From Hygrocybe punicea (Eukaryota > Basidiomycota > Agaricomycetes > Agaricales > Hygrophoraceae), in assembly GCA_963556145.1 (NCBI GenBank), contig OY744461.1, positions 8,256,891-8,320,890 on the forward strand: a stretch of DNA of 64,000 nt, written 5' to 3'. Under the pieces are notes generated by a model that saw only the letters and a list, made by a program, of their open reading frames with translations, searched no databases and was not told the origin of the DNA. Both the position numbers and the translations under genes were made by a program. This document shows positions 21,384 to 33,604 of this stretch, one piece after another; position 1 is the stretch's first letter; each line of letters opens with the position of its first letter.

Positions 21384-22046
21384 TGAGCAGGAACTTCTAC
21401 AGTATGAACTTGATCAATGATTGTACTTCATTTATATGGACAATCCCACTTCCTTCCAAAGACATTGCTGCTCCTGCCCTTCATGATTGGGAAACTGCTC
21501 GTGAATTGGAAACTGGACTGAAGGTTGGCATTTTTCGCACTGATAACGGTGAACTAAAGACCACTCAAATGGTGGATTGGTTTCGGGCTAATGGTACTCA
21601 ACACCAGACCACTGCCCCCCATACTTCAGCTCATATTGGACATGTTGAACATGTCCATCAGACTCTATGAAATAAAGCTCGTGCCATGTGCATACATTGC
21701 AATTTCCCTCTGAATCGATGGGATGAACTCATCAACACTGCTTGTTTTCTTATGGTCTGAACCTCATCCCATTATTTGCCCGATACAACCCCTTTCTAGG
21801 CTTACACTGGATCTAAACCTGACCTCTTGCGTCTTTGGGAAATCAGCTCTTGTGCTTTTGTCCTCATCCAAAACTGGCACAACCACAAACTTTTCAAGCG
21901 ATCAGTCAAATGTGTCCTGATTGGGTATGAATCTAATTCAAAAGCATACCGCTGTTATCATCGAGAATCCCATAAGGTTTTTTTGTCCTACCACGTCTCC
22001 CTTATTGAATCACATGAGGGTGTTTCCTGTCCCCTTCCCCCTCATG
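21384..22046 (+). pseudogene. Ty1/copia integrase remnant
   Basis: Integrase core and C-terminal region: SMNLINDCTSFIWTIPLP, FRTDNGELKT, TAPHTSAHIGHVE, NKARAMCIHCNFPLNRW, then after a frameshift FKRSVKCVLIGY and KAYRCYHRESHKVF. An in-frame TGA lies at 21668-21670 and a frameshift near 21750. The frame is open up to the hAT insertion at 22047 and resumes after it. The element is dead but recognisable. Confidence 0.85.
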
Positions 22047-22984
22047 TAGTGTATTGCACGGGTAACCCCCATGTACTTTTGGGGATACCTGTACCCATAC
22101 CCATGAATACCCGTACCTGTCACCGCGGGTACGGGTTTTGTGCCGGGTCTTTTTTTTCCTACCCGTACCCGACCTGTACCCGTACGTAGCGGGTAACCCG
22201 CAGGTCTCACACTCGCGACACCGGACATGCAGCCCTTTGACCTTGCGACACCGGACATGTGTCAATTGACACACGCCGTGTGAGCGTGAGGTGGGATGGG
22301 TGCGGGCCCGTTGCAGCGTAGTTGGTGGGTGGTGGGCGCAAAGCCGGGGTGATTGCGTTGTTGGACACCTGGGCTGGTGGACGCCTGGGCCGGTGGATGC
22401 GTGGGCTGGTGGATGCGTGGGCTGGTGGAATTGCCAGTGAGAAACTCACCTGGCGACCGGGGAGTGGGTGCACTACACCCCCGGTCTTTCTTCGCTTGGT
22501 GTGGACGCAAGGTGAATGGGGGTGGATGTCTTCGGGCGCTCTGGCCCATTGCTGACTGGTATGCAGGGGCCTGGGATAAGTCTTGAGCCCCGTTGTCCTG
22601 CTTGGTGCCTGTTACCTCGCGAACGACGTCGACGCGTCAGTTGACGCATCAGGGCGTGTTCGCGAGGTATGGTGGGGCCTGGGATGAGTCTTGAGCCTCG
22701 TTGTCCTTCTTGGTGCCTGTTACATCGCGAACGACGATGACGCGTCAGTCGACGTGGTCTTTGTCACCATGGTCTTCTATCATCTTGTTGTCGTGCCCCG
22801 TTGGATTGTTGCGGTTGTGGTTGAACCCGACGCGTCATTCATGTGACTGAATGTCACGGGTACACAGGTTACCCGTCGCGGGTACGGGTAATCGCACGGG
22901 TACAAATTGCTGTACCCGTACCCGCACCTGTGGCTGTACCCATGGCAAAACCCGCAGGTTTACCCGTACCCGTGCAATACACTA
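22047..22984. mobile_element. non-autonomous hAT-type element (938 bp)
   Basis: Perfect 18-bp terminal inverted repeats TAGTGTATTGCACGGGTA and an 8-bp target duplication CCCTCATG (22039-22046 and 22985-22992). Eight-bp duplication plus TAGTG ends indicate the hAT superfamily. Both subterminal regions are packed with TACCCGTACCCG motifs in both orientations, typical of transposase-binding sites. Inside are GGCTGGTGGATGCGT tandem units (about 22370-22435) and a direct repeat of about 80 bp with an offset of about 107 bp (from about 22569 and 22676). No transposase, so it depends on a related autonomous element. Confidence 0.9.
22615..22667. repeat. 53-bp palindromic block, copy 2 (inside hAT element)
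   Basis: CCTCGCGAAC .. GCGTCAGTTGACGC .. GTTCGCGAGG, arms perfectly complementary over 10 bp. A half-copy follows at about 22725-22755. Confidence 0.7.
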
Positions 22985-25067
22985 CCCTCATGTGCCTCCC
23001 CCCATTCCTTTACCACTTGATATCCCTGTGGTTTATGACCTGCCCATTCCTGTGTCAAATGATGATGCTCCTGCTCCTGTACTAAATCTACCCCCTCCTT
23101 TACCTGCCATTGCTCCAGCTCGCCTTTGCCACCAACACACCAATGCTGTCGACCTTGTTGACCCTGCTTCCCTCTGTTCTTCCAATTGTACTTGCACACC
23201 TTCTGCCTGCCATGCTGCCACCAAAGGGATTCCCCATGTTGATCCTGTGCAACATGCCACTATGGAATCTAGGGAGAGTGCTGCCTGTGTCAAACAACAA
23301 TGTGCCAATGCCAAATGTCTTCGCCAGGAAGCTCAACATGAGATCTTTTCTCAACTCCCCGACCTTTGCCAAGACAATATTGACCATCTCAAAGCATTGT
23401 TCTCCTCCATGGATGACCCCTCCATCAATATTGCCTACCCTGATGAACCCACCTCCATCAAGGAAGCTAGGGCATCTGGCGATGCCACTGAATGGTCTGC
23501 TGCCCTCAAGGAGGAGTTTGGGTTGATTAAGTCCATGGGCATTTACAAACTCGTTCCCCGCTCTTCTGTCCCTGCTGAACAGAAGGTCATGAAAGGGAAA
23601 CCGGTCTTCTTACGGAAACGTAATGAACTTGGCGCTATTGTTCGCTATAAGGCTCATTGGGTATGCCGTGGATTTGAAGCAGTTTATGGCCTAGACTACA
23701 TGAAGATGACCTCACCTATGGCACGAATGGAATCTTTTCACATTCCACTCCACCTTGGTGCTGCCCTCGATTATGACATGCAACAGATTGATGTCAAGAC
23801 TGCCTTCTTGAATGGGCTTTTGCTGCCTGGCAAAACTTGCTATATGGAACAACCACCAGGTTTCGAGGAAGCTGGCTTTGAAGACTATGTCTGGGAGCTC
23901 CACAAAGGTTTGTATGGTTTGAAACAGGGTGGATGTGTTTGGAACAAGATGATGAATGACGTCATGTTTTCATGGGGCTTCACTTGCCTTGCATGTGAAT
24001 ATTGCATCTACTTCTGCTGCACTCCATTAGGTATTATCTTTGCAGCCATACATGTTGATGACTTCCTCTCTGTTGCTACTGACAAAGCTGAGAATGAATG
24101 GTTCAAGACGCAACTACGTGGATGTTGGGTCATCTCCAATTTAGGCAAGGCCAAATTCTGTCTTGGTATTGTGATCGAATGTGACCATGTGACGCATTCT
24201 GTGCATTTGTCACAAACCACCCTTATTGACCAAGTCATCAGTAAGTTTGGCCTGTTGGATGCTCACCCTGTTCCTATCCCCATGGATCCGGGTCTGAAAC
24301 TTTCCCGGGTTTCTGACCCCCCATGTATGCCTGAGGATATCCACTGACTTGCGGTCATGCCCTATTGTGTGCTTGTTGGATCTTTGATGTATATCGTGAT
24401 GGGGACCCATCCGGACATCATGTTTGCCATCCAACAGCTTAGCCAGTTCTTAGATTGCTACAGCCTCACCCATTGGGATGCCACTAAATGCATCGCATGA
24501 TACCTGAAGGGCACTAGGCTTTTCAAGCTCCACCTTGGTGGAGAGCACGTTGCTGAGCTCTCTGGGTATACTGACTTGAACTTCGCCAACTGTGTCAATA
24601 CCAGAAAGTCTACCTCTGGCTACTCTTTCTCTCTTGGCTCTGGTCTCATCTCCTGGTCTGCTTGTAAACAAAAAACTGTCTCTACTTCTTCTTGTGAATA
24701 TGAATACGTCGCTGCCACCAAAGCTTCCCAAGAAATGGTCTGGCTCCATGCCCTCTTACTTGGCCTTGAACTTGGTCAAACTAGACCCACCTTACTCTGC
24801 TGCAACAACAATGGTGCCATCATACTCACTGGCAACCCTTCTTTCCATACTCACATCAAACATATCAATGTCAAACACCATTACATATGTGAACGTGTTT
24901 CCAACAATGAAATTGAGGTCAAATATGTCAACACTAAAACTAATCTCGCTGATGTCTTTACCAAACCTTTACCTGCCAAAGATTTTTGTTTTATGCGGCA
25001 CACTATTGGTATTCGCACTTTGGATTCCATTCGAGGAGGAGTAATCTCCATGGTGAGGAGGAGTGTT
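22985..25067 (+). pseudogene. Ty1/copia reverse transcriptase-RNase H remnant
   Basis: RT is well preserved: KAHWVCRGFEAVYGLDY, DVKTAFLNGLL, KGLYGLKQ and the catalytic IHVDDFLSVA. RNase H follows: GYTDLNFANCVNTRKSTSGY, SWSACKQKTVSTSSCEYEY, LADVFTKPL. Lesions: in-frame TGA at 24345-24347 and another at about 24499-24501 where the family has Arg before YLKGT, and the usual LCDNNGA reads LCCNNNGA. It ends at a purine-rich GAGGAGGAG..GAGGAGGAG tract directly before TGTTGGA, as expected for polypurine tract and 3' LTR start. Confidence 0.88.
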
Positions 25068-25300
25068 GGATTTCACATGTGTAGATTACACAATTGGGAC
25101 ACATGACGTTGTTTATGGTATATCAACGTCACACAGACTATTCTGCTACCTCAGTCATTCTGTTCATGGCTGAGGTATGTATTCCTCACATTGTATAGAC
25201 CATCCGCTAACTGTATTATACTTAGCCTGACTAGGATACAGGTATAATACACAGTCATTCTGTTCATGGCTGAGCCTGACTAGGATACAGTTTTAACATA
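25068..25300 (+). repeat. probable 3' LTR fragment of the copia element
   Basis: Begins TGTTGGATTTCACATG straight after the purine tract. Contains two copies of CAGTCATTCTGTTCATGGCTGAG (about 25151 and 25252) and two of GCCTGACTAGGATACAG. The 3' end and a matching 5' LTR were not found, so the limit is a guess. Confidence 0.5.
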
Positions 25301-25527
25301 TTGTAGGATGGGTTCTGAGTTTCACCTGCAGTAATACCCAGACTCTCAGTCCCTCAGACTCCCTCCATCTAGCAAACATACATTTAAAGTTAGCTGGAGG
25401 TCTGGCAATGGATGTAAACATCAGGAAGTGGCCAGGTAGCTTTGTAAGGTGCCTCAGGTTTTTTGTTCTAACATTTACTGACAAGGTTTTTGAAATACAC
25501 TGTAATTTGAAGAATCAAATTAGACAA

Positions 25528-25816
25528 GACTTACTGCTATCTGCAGAACTTAGGGTGCATGTGAGAAATTTCCAAAAAAAACACATATTTGGTAAATCTA
25601 CCATAACTCCCTCAGTTTCCAACTTTTTATTGCAAACATAGATTTCATTGTAATCTCCTTCCAAATCCGCATTCAACCCTCTATTCAGATTTTTATTATA
25701 CTGATTATTTCTTTTCTTTGAAATAGGGGCATCATGGCATGCAAAACTCAAATATACACCTCAGAATGACTGTAGAAACTCCAGAAAAATTTCATGTTGT
25801 ATCTATGGTATTTCTG
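25528..25816 (+). repeat. dispersed repeat, copy 2
   Basis: Matches 14163-14430 in the same present orientation, without the internal palindrome of that copy. Confidence 0.85.
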
Positions 25817-26559
25817 GCTCAATACTGATGTCTGTTGCAGATACTGATACTGATACTGACTAAGTGATGACTAAGCAACTCAGGTGCTGCTTTTGGTGAT
25901 GCTGACATTGTTTTCATTGTTTTGCTGCAATGCCCAACTAAATAAATACCAGAAAAATTGTCAGATGCTGTTGGCATGTTACACTACAAATGACACTGCA
26001 ATGTCAAGGCTTTTGAGGCAGAAATAGAGTCAATATTAATAAAATCATTAAATCTGCACTTTCTTTGGCACTTAGAGCCTTGTGAATTGTTATTCTACTT
26101 ATTCCTTAGCCAAGTGTTGTAAATGTCTGATTTTAAGTATACAACAAGTTTTTAGTACTTTATTTAATGAAGAAAACTGAATTTTCTGGTCATTTACACA
26201 AAAATATGCTTTTTTAACTTACCCATTCCAAAATTAACCATTTATGACTCTTCTTTACCTTCCAGTTGTGCTGCTGTATTCTAACTTCTGTATCCTGCCT
26301 TGCCAGCACTGTGAATTACTTCAAGCAGAATACTAAGTTTTGGTATTTGATTTTTCTTGTGCAGAGATGTAGTCTAATCTCTTTGAAGTAGTATAGGACC
26401 TAGAGAAAACATTAAATATTTTCAAAATATGAAATATGAAGCTGCCCTTATGTTAAAGTCAATATACTAGCTTGCTCATCAGCCTTTACTATGTGGCATG
26501 TTAACTACATAGATGCCAAGCAACCTCACCATTTCCTTGCCAAATTACAAGGAACTTGA
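25817..26559. other. AT-rich gene-free stretch
   Basis: No supportable gene; AT-rich unique-looking sequence with short GATACT repeats near 25840-25860. Confidence 0.4.
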
Positions 26560-26724
26560 AAAGCAATCCTGCCTGTTCACAATCTGGAGGAGCAGGCACT
26601 GTCTTGTCAGCTGATGTTCACCAATCTCACCTTCAACTCCACTGCCCAGCCAAACTGGAGTGAAGCAGTATGGGTATGGAATCATCAGCATATATCATAT
26701 AAGGTGTGTCTGCATTTCTGTGAC
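26560..26724 (+). pseudogene. coding-like fragment before LINE breakpoint
   Basis: Open frame reading HNLEEQALSC.. to NWSEAVWVWNHQHISYK, fused in frame to LINE ORF2 at about 26725. The W..AV.VWNH.HIS pattern weakly recalls integrase-like proteins of basidiomycetes. Likely the other half of the fragment at 15412-15833. Confidence 0.35.
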
Positions 26725-29700
26725 TCATGGTCCCCGATACTGATCGACTCACCGGATATCACGGCAGCGGAGATAAAAGGTGATTTTGGAATCATCAGAA
26801 TCGTCAACATGTACAACGACTGCAACAACAACAACAACATATCAACACTGCAACAATACCTCGGCAGCACAACAGCTCGAGCCCCAGCCCAGACCCCTGT
26901 TCATTACATCCTGGCAGGGGACTTCAATCGCCACCACCCGCTCTGGGATGAAGAACGTAATAATCATCTCTTCACTAACACCAACCTCGACACAGCGGGA
27001 CCTCTGCTAGACCTCCTGGCCCGGTACGACATGAGAATGGCACTACCAGAAGGCATACCAACCCTGCAATCCATGTTGACGGGCAACATGACTCGAGTCG
27101 ACAACGTGTTCTGTTCTAGCACCATAATTGATCATGTAGCACTATGCGACACAAGGCCAGGCGACAGACCCGCCAAAACCAACCACTTCCCGGTAGCTAC
27201 AGCACTCGACCTAACCGCCCCGTCCAGCTCGCAATCACAACGCCCAAACTTTCGCACGGTGGACTGGAAAGAGTTTAGAGACTCGCTCAAGGTCAACCTG
27301 GACACCCTGCCAGCTCCAGCAGAACTCATGTCAAGCAACTCTTTTCACCGGGCGCTAGGAGAACTGGAAGGAGCAGTCTGGAACACGGTAACGAAATGCG
27401 TCCCTATAACCAAACTAACACCCTACAGCAAACGATGGTGGAATCAGGACCTGAGGGCAGAACGGAAGAAAATCCGCAACCTTGGCAACAAATCATACTG
27501 GCATAGACACGTGGAGGGACACCCTATTCACGAGACGTACAGAAAAGCCAAACATGGATATGCGACACACATGCAGGTGGCTAAGGCAGCACATTGGGTG
27601 GAATGGTTGGAGAGCATCGACACATCGAGTCAATGGACGGTGAGCCGACTGGTAACAGGCCCCGCATCAGATGGAGGGAGGGCGAGGGTGCCCACACTCC
27701 ATGTCACAGACGCCGCAATGAACACGAGACGCGAACTGACAACCAACGCTGACAAGAGCAAAGCCTTTTACAAATGCTTCTTCCCCAGCAAACCTGCTAC
27801 CTCATCAGTCCCCGAAGACCACGAATACCCACCACCAGCATGGCAATTCCAACCCATCACCGATGCACAGATTCACAGAGCCATACAATGCATGCAGCCA
27901 TATAAGGGCACCAAGCGCAATACCCCACCGAACGCAATATTCAAGAATGCCGGAGACATGCTGGTCCCCTTCCTTGGCCTGATATTCAGAGCAACCTTCG
28001 CGTTGGGGATGTACCCAGGGCATTGGGCTGTCACGGAGATGATCGTACTGAAAAAGCCGGGCAAGCTGGACTACACAATTCCTGGGGCATGGCGGCCTAT
28101 AGTACTGTCGGATGGATATGCAAGGCTGATGAATTCATGTGTCAATGAAGACATCACAGTTACGAGCGAGAGGGCCAGGATTTTACCCAACAACCACTTT
28201 GGAGGGAGAGCCGGCCGCAGCACGACTGACGCAATCCTATTCATGAGCAAGATAATCAAGGATGAATGGCGTAAAGGTAATGTAGTATCGCTCCTCTCAC
28301 TAGATGTTAAGGGGGCCTTCCCGAGCACGGCCATTGATCGCATGGTGCATAACATGCGAAAATGCGGCATACCAGTAGAGATCACTGAGTGGCTGGAGAG
28401 AGCGCTCACCACACGTCGTACCATGCTGACCTTTGACGAATTCACTTCAGACCCCTTTGATGTAGATAACGGACTCGACCAGGGAAGCCCAGTCTCGCCG
28501 ACATGCTACCTGTTCTACAACTCAGACCAACTCGACATCCCCGTCCCACGCAACGGGGAACATGGCATACTGTACCTCAATGACTCGAACGTGCTCGCGG
28601 TGGGCCGGAGCTTTGAAGAAACACATGCGAAGCTTGAGTCCATAATGGCGAGGCCGGGCGGTATTCTGGAGTGGGCAAGGGAGCACAACTGCGAATTCGG
28701 CATTGACAAATTCCAACTGATCGACCTGACACGACGACGGAGGGTGGACCCAGACAACCCAAGAAAAAGAACCATGACGACGGGACCGCCGCTCAACATT
28801 GCCGGAAGGCTTATACACCCCAAGACATCGATCAAGTTCCTGGGCATGCACATCGACCGCGAGCTCCGATGGAAGGAACAGGGAGCGGCGGCACTCAAGA
28901 AAGGCCAGGACTGGCTATTGGAGTTCCGGAGACTTTCCAAAACATCAGGGGGAATACCAGCGAAGATCATGAGACGGCTTTACCTGTCCATCGCAGTCCC
29001 GAGAATGCTGTATGCTGCAGAGGTCTTCGTGGGCTTGACACGGAAGAGAGAAGGAACAGGGGATAGATGACGTGGAGGGAGTACGGCGATGACACGGAAA
29101 CTGGTGGGCATACAACGCAAGGCGGCTCTGATGATCACCAGCGCATTGTCGACCACGGCCACTGACATCCTAGATGCCCACGCAGACCTGCTGCCTTTTC
29201 ATTTTTTAGTAGATAGGATACGACACCAGGCGGCTCTATGCCTTGCAACGCTCCCGCCGATGCACCCACTAAGTAAAGCCGTCAAGAACGCATGGGTACG
29301 CCGGGTAAAGAGACACCCCACCCCCATACACGATCTGATATGGGACTACAACATAAAAACGGAGCAGATGGAAAAGATCACCACATGTAGATACGACACA
29401 AAATGGGAACCCAAGATCAAAACACAGATACAGTCATCGAGAGAAAAGGCCAAGGAAGCACACAAACGAGACGACAACGATATAAAGATATACACCGATG
29501 GATCAGGGCTGGATGGGATGATAGGCGCGGCAGCGGTACTGATGAGAGCAGGACGAAGGAGAAGGAGAGTTAGAAGGTACAAGCTAGGGAAACAGGAGCA
29601 TCACACGGTACATGAAGGGGAGGGGATAGGGATGATATTGGGACTAGAGCTGCTGAGAGGAGAAAAGAGGGTTCGAGACATCTCGATGTTCGTGGATGGA

Positions 29701-30420
29701 CAAGCAGCGATTCAGGCGACCAAATCTCTCGAAGCAGGCCCATCACGCCACGTCTTTGATTTGTTCCACAAGAGGCTAGATATGGTTACGAGGCAGCACA
29801 AAAGAATGGACCTTACGATTAAATGGACACTGGGACACGAGGGCATCAACAGCAATGAGGTAGCAGATGACCATGCGAAGAAAGCAGTGCAAGGGAATGG
29901 CACAGCAGCCACAGGAATCCCTGCCCCACTACGGCACGCTCTACCGCGCAGCAAGGCGGCAGCATCGAGGACGTTCTTGAGCAAACTAAAGAAGCGAGCG
30001 GATAGGGAATGGCGCCAGTCCCCAAGGTACCAGCGACTCCTGGAGATCGACCCGAGCTTCACGCAGTCTGCATATCAGAAAATGACCCGATCCCTGCCCA
30101 AGAAACACCTTGCGATCCTCACGCAACTGCGAACAGGCCACATAGGGCTCAACCACCACCTGCACAAGATCAACCGCGCTGACACCCCCACCTGCCCATG
30201 CTGTCGTCGTCACCATGAGACGGTCACCCACTTCCTCCTGTTCTGCCCGGCTCATGACCACGCATGCCGGAGACTACGTCGGATAGTAGGGCGTGACGCG
30301 GGATACGTGAAGAAGCTGCTATGCACCCCGAAGCACCTCCCACCGCTTTTCCGCTACATCAATGACACACAACGACTCCAGCAAGCATTTGGAAGTATTC
30401 CCGACATCGCACACGAATAA
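26725..30420 (+). pseudogene. LINE ORF2: endonuclease C-term, RT, RNase H, Cys-His tail
   Basis: Order: endonuclease C-terminal part (AGDFNRHHPLWDEER, TRVDNVFCS), reverse transcriptase (LSLDVKGAFPS, DQGSPVSPTCYLFYN), RNase H with its acidic residues (IYTDGSG, EGEGIGM, FVDGQAA, NEVADDHAKK) and a terminal CPCCRRHHETVTHFLLFCPAH zinc motif. Two lesions: the RT YxDD box reads YLND, losing the first catalytic Asp (GAT to AAT type change), and one in-frame TGA at 29068-29070; the frame is the same on both sides of it. The missing N-terminus is at 15834-16090 on the opposite strand. Confidence 0.88.
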
Positions 30421-30680
30421 AGCAGCAGCCCCACCCTGGTCCACACATTCCCTGGCCCCCCCCTTATCCCCCTACCTTACGATCTAACCACACCCAGGTT
30501 CAATTATTATGGGAGACATACTCCCCCCGGGAACGGCACTGCTGTGCCCACACGTTGCCCCAGCCTCACATGCATTCTTTGTTGTAACAAGTAGCACATT
30601 TCACAGTAATCTCTACATACGATGTACCATAAAGGAGAATAAACTAGGAAATAAAATAAAATAAAAATAAATAAAAAAAG
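26725..30680 (+). mobile_element. Tad1-like LINE, 3' half
   Basis: Rest of ORF2, about 220 bp of 3' UTR and an A-rich tail (AAATAAAATAAAATAAAA..) ending at about 30680. Together with 15834-18176 it adds up to about 6.3 kb, the size of a full-length element, with little or no overlap and at most a few codons missing at the junction. Confidence 0.87.
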
Positions 30681-30692
30681 ACATCGGGTGCT
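30678..30692. repeat. LINE target-site duplication, right copy
   Basis: AAGACATCGGGTGCT directly after the A-rich tail; partner of 18177-18191. Confidence 0.7.
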
Positions 30693-32952
30693 GCATTGAA
30701 GCGATGTCGTGTGAACAATACACAATAGGGGTCAGTTCACTGTATTGGGAAGTCATATGGTCTGTGGTTGAAGTCTGAAGGTATGTGCTTCAGCGATGGT
30801 TGGATTGGAGGGAACAGTGAAATGTTGTGTGATCGGGGGTTGTTCAGAGTGCACAAGCAGGTGAGGAATGTCATCGGATCATCAGGGAGGATAATGGTAG
30901 GCACGGAATATGAAAGTGGAAACCATATATCCGAGAATGGCAATTGTCAATTATGTGGTGAGATATTGTTGAGGTGGAAGTCGGACGTATCAATAGCAGA
31001 AGGGTTTCGGTGCCAATGCCAAAGATAGATCATAACAAGGTAAAAACTGATAAGGAAAGTGATGGCAATGCTGCCAATGATGATTACGGTAATTAGCTGT
31101 GTTGGGAGTACAGCCATTGTGTATCAGTTTGTTGTGGGATGAAGTAAACAATATGTCAAGGCAAGGGAAAAGACAATAGTGATGATGTCCGTCAGCAAGG
31201 AGACTATTCGGGTACAGCAAGGTCACGTGGGATATGTCCATGGTCGGTCTGGATTCTTCTAGAAGAAAGGATAAGAAGGGAACAAGAACAAGAATAAACA
31301 ACAATGTCCAAAAGAAGACAAAAAGCAAAGGGGAATGAAAAAGGAAGGTGTGGTAAAGCGGAATCGTCATGGTGGTGCAACAGAGTTGGAATCGGAGTTG
31401 CAGAGTTGAAAAATGTAACAGGCATTGGTGTGAGTGTTGGTGTTGGCATGGGTGAGAGCGAGGGTGAGGGTGAGGGTGTATGTGTGGGTGTCGTCATGGG
31501 CGTCGTTGGGCTTGTGTGTATAATAGTATTAGCCGACTTCATTAATAATAAATACACACTTACGAAGGGCAGAGGGGTTGGGTGCACCTTTCCCGCCACT
31601 CTCTTTCTCACATTTGAGGGTGGTTTGGTGACCGCTATGGTGATGGTGGTGTTGGTCCTGGTCCTGGTCCTGGTGCCACTGGTGCCACCTCTGATGCTGG
31701 TCCTGGTGCTTGCATCGTGCGTCATTGTTGTTGTTGTTGTCATCCATTGTGCCTACAAAAGTATTAGTGAATGAGAAATAAGAGTAGAACTTACCTATTT
31801 GCCTCAAACGCTTGCGTTCGAGGCTTTTGAGAGTGGTGGTTGTTGGTGGCTGAGAATAAAGTTTAGTGACTAAAATGGAAATTTGCCAAATTGGCATGTG
31901 AGTAAAACTTTCATTTGGAGCGCAAAATACATACTGCAGAACATCGGTTTGGCGGTTCTGAACTGCTTGTGAACCGTTTAGACAACCCGGGGGTTGCCTG
32001 AACCCCAAACTGGACCCAGGGTTCAGTTCAGCCCAAGGTGCTGGACTGAACCGAACTTCTGGTTTGGTTTGGAGTTCGCACCCGAGATGCACCAAGGAGA
32101 CGAGGGGGTGGCTTGTTGTGTGCAACAGCACCATCGCATTTGAAACAGGCCAGAACTTGTTCGACCATTCGCTTGGGTATGCCAGAGAGTCATATGATTT
32201 TGTCTACAGATAGAGAGGATGCCATCTTCACAATGATTTGCCTTGAATCGTCTGAAAGTGCACACCTGTGGGGCATGCTGTTGGTTGTGAGCAAGAACTC
32301 CCATGCTCAAGTGCTGACATTGCATACCTGCAACACTTGTCCAGCAGCACCTCAAAACTATGGGGCTGCCTCAATACACCCTATGCACATGTTCTGAGAT
32401 GATAAACATGTATTTTGAATGGCACTGCAATTAGTTATTGTAGAAATACTGTATATACAGGGTGCACTATCCTACCCTATGAAAAATGCACCAAATCACT
32501 CCAAAAACGGTGGGGCTGCATAGCCCTTGATGAGGGGATCACATACCTATCCACGATTTCTTTGTAGCTGCTGTAGTTATTGAGATATTCATCTCATGAG
32601 CTAGGGGGGGGTTTTCAGCAGATTTCGGCAAATTTCAAGCTTCACCAACCTTTCTGAAAATGGCAATAACTATATTGTTTCATCGTGTTGAGATCAGGTT
32701 GTGCGGTTAAGGTATAGTGAAGATGTCAAAGCAATGCAAGCATAGATTGGCATAAGTTGCACAGGTTGCACACAGTGCATGGATGTTTTACATGTACGCT
32801 GGACGTGGAAGCATTGTAGGAAAGCTAGGAATGGCCATATGAGAGATTCCATGCCCAAAGGGGGAAACTGCGCATCAACGCTTCAATGACCTCTTTATGA
32901 CTAAACTCACTAAACTCACTATATCTCAAGACAGGTGACACAGTGTGATGTT
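30693..32952. other. low-complexity and repeat-derived stretch
   Basis: No gene I can support. 31420-31740 is GGT/GTT-type low complexity that translates to repeats in every frame. On the minus strand a textbook intron-like GTAAGT..TTTTGTAG (about 31749-31792) sits between two open frames, so a small repetitive gene cannot be excluded. 31925-32090 contains GGTTCAGTTCAG/CTGGACTGAACCGAACT elements shared with 20430-20495, probably a MITE family. Confidence 0.4.
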
Positions 32953-33123
32953 TCACCAGGACTTATTCTTGCATGAATTAGCATGCTTCTCAGCACTCTT
33001 GGAAGATCTATTCACCATCTCAGCAGCAGCCAAATTCCAAATTGTTTGTTTGAAGTTGATGCCATCCCTAACTTCTGCCTTGTGCTCTAGGAGGAACAAC
33101 AAAAGTGCATTCTCAACTACTTT
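32953..33123 (-). pseudogene. Myb/SANT-like domain fragment
   Basis: Minus-strand ENALLLFLLEHKAEVRDG.. INFKQTIWNLAAAEM .. CKNKSW matches the Myb/SANT-like DNA-binding module frequent in basidiomycete transposon-associated proteins (usual: ALL.FLLEHKAE.GDG.NFK.. CKNKW). It stops right after the CKNKW motif and has no supportable start. Confidence 0.55.
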
Positions 33124-33604
33124 GGAGACTGTGCAATCCATGCAATGGTATGGAGAACAAATGTGGGCCTGTTTCCATTGTCGAACTGACATAGACAAGG
33201 TCACCACTCGGCCAACTTCGGCATCCTGGACGCCACAGGATAACCTGACTACCGGTCGGAAACTCAACAAAAAAAAAACCCCCCCGGACTGACATGTTGA
33301 ATTGGAAATCGGCGTAATTTTGTTAATCAACAATGATGTATCATGAAATCAGGGGTATCATAAATTGGCATCAAATATCCATAAGTAATCCGCACATTGT
33401 TCAACTGTATGGAATTAGAGTCCGTAGAATGTTCTTGAATAAAGAAGGGAGGGAGTGAGTATGTAAGTAATTGTCCTCTGCCGCGAGGGACGCGGAAAAA
33501 AGAATGTGGTCGCGGCAGATTAAATTGTTTTCCAAAAAACTAAACAATTGACGGGGATTAGCTTTCTACAGCTAATCCATGACTGACGAACATGCCTATT
33601 CAAT

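Noticed and set aside
14163..25816. Inversion by recombination between the two dispersed repeats
   Set aside because: The breakpoints are at about 15834 and 26724, not in the repeats.
15834..30680. LINE twin-priming as cause of the inverted 5' half
   Set aside because: Twin priming would place the inverted part directly beside the 3' part; here 8.5 kb of older sequence lies between, and the target duplications sit at the 5' UTR end and the tail, which fits a later inversion better.
31304..31774. Open frames on both strands rich in Gly/Val or Thr/Pro
   Set aside because: GT-rich low complexity gives open frames in several phases; no domain, and composition alone explains it.
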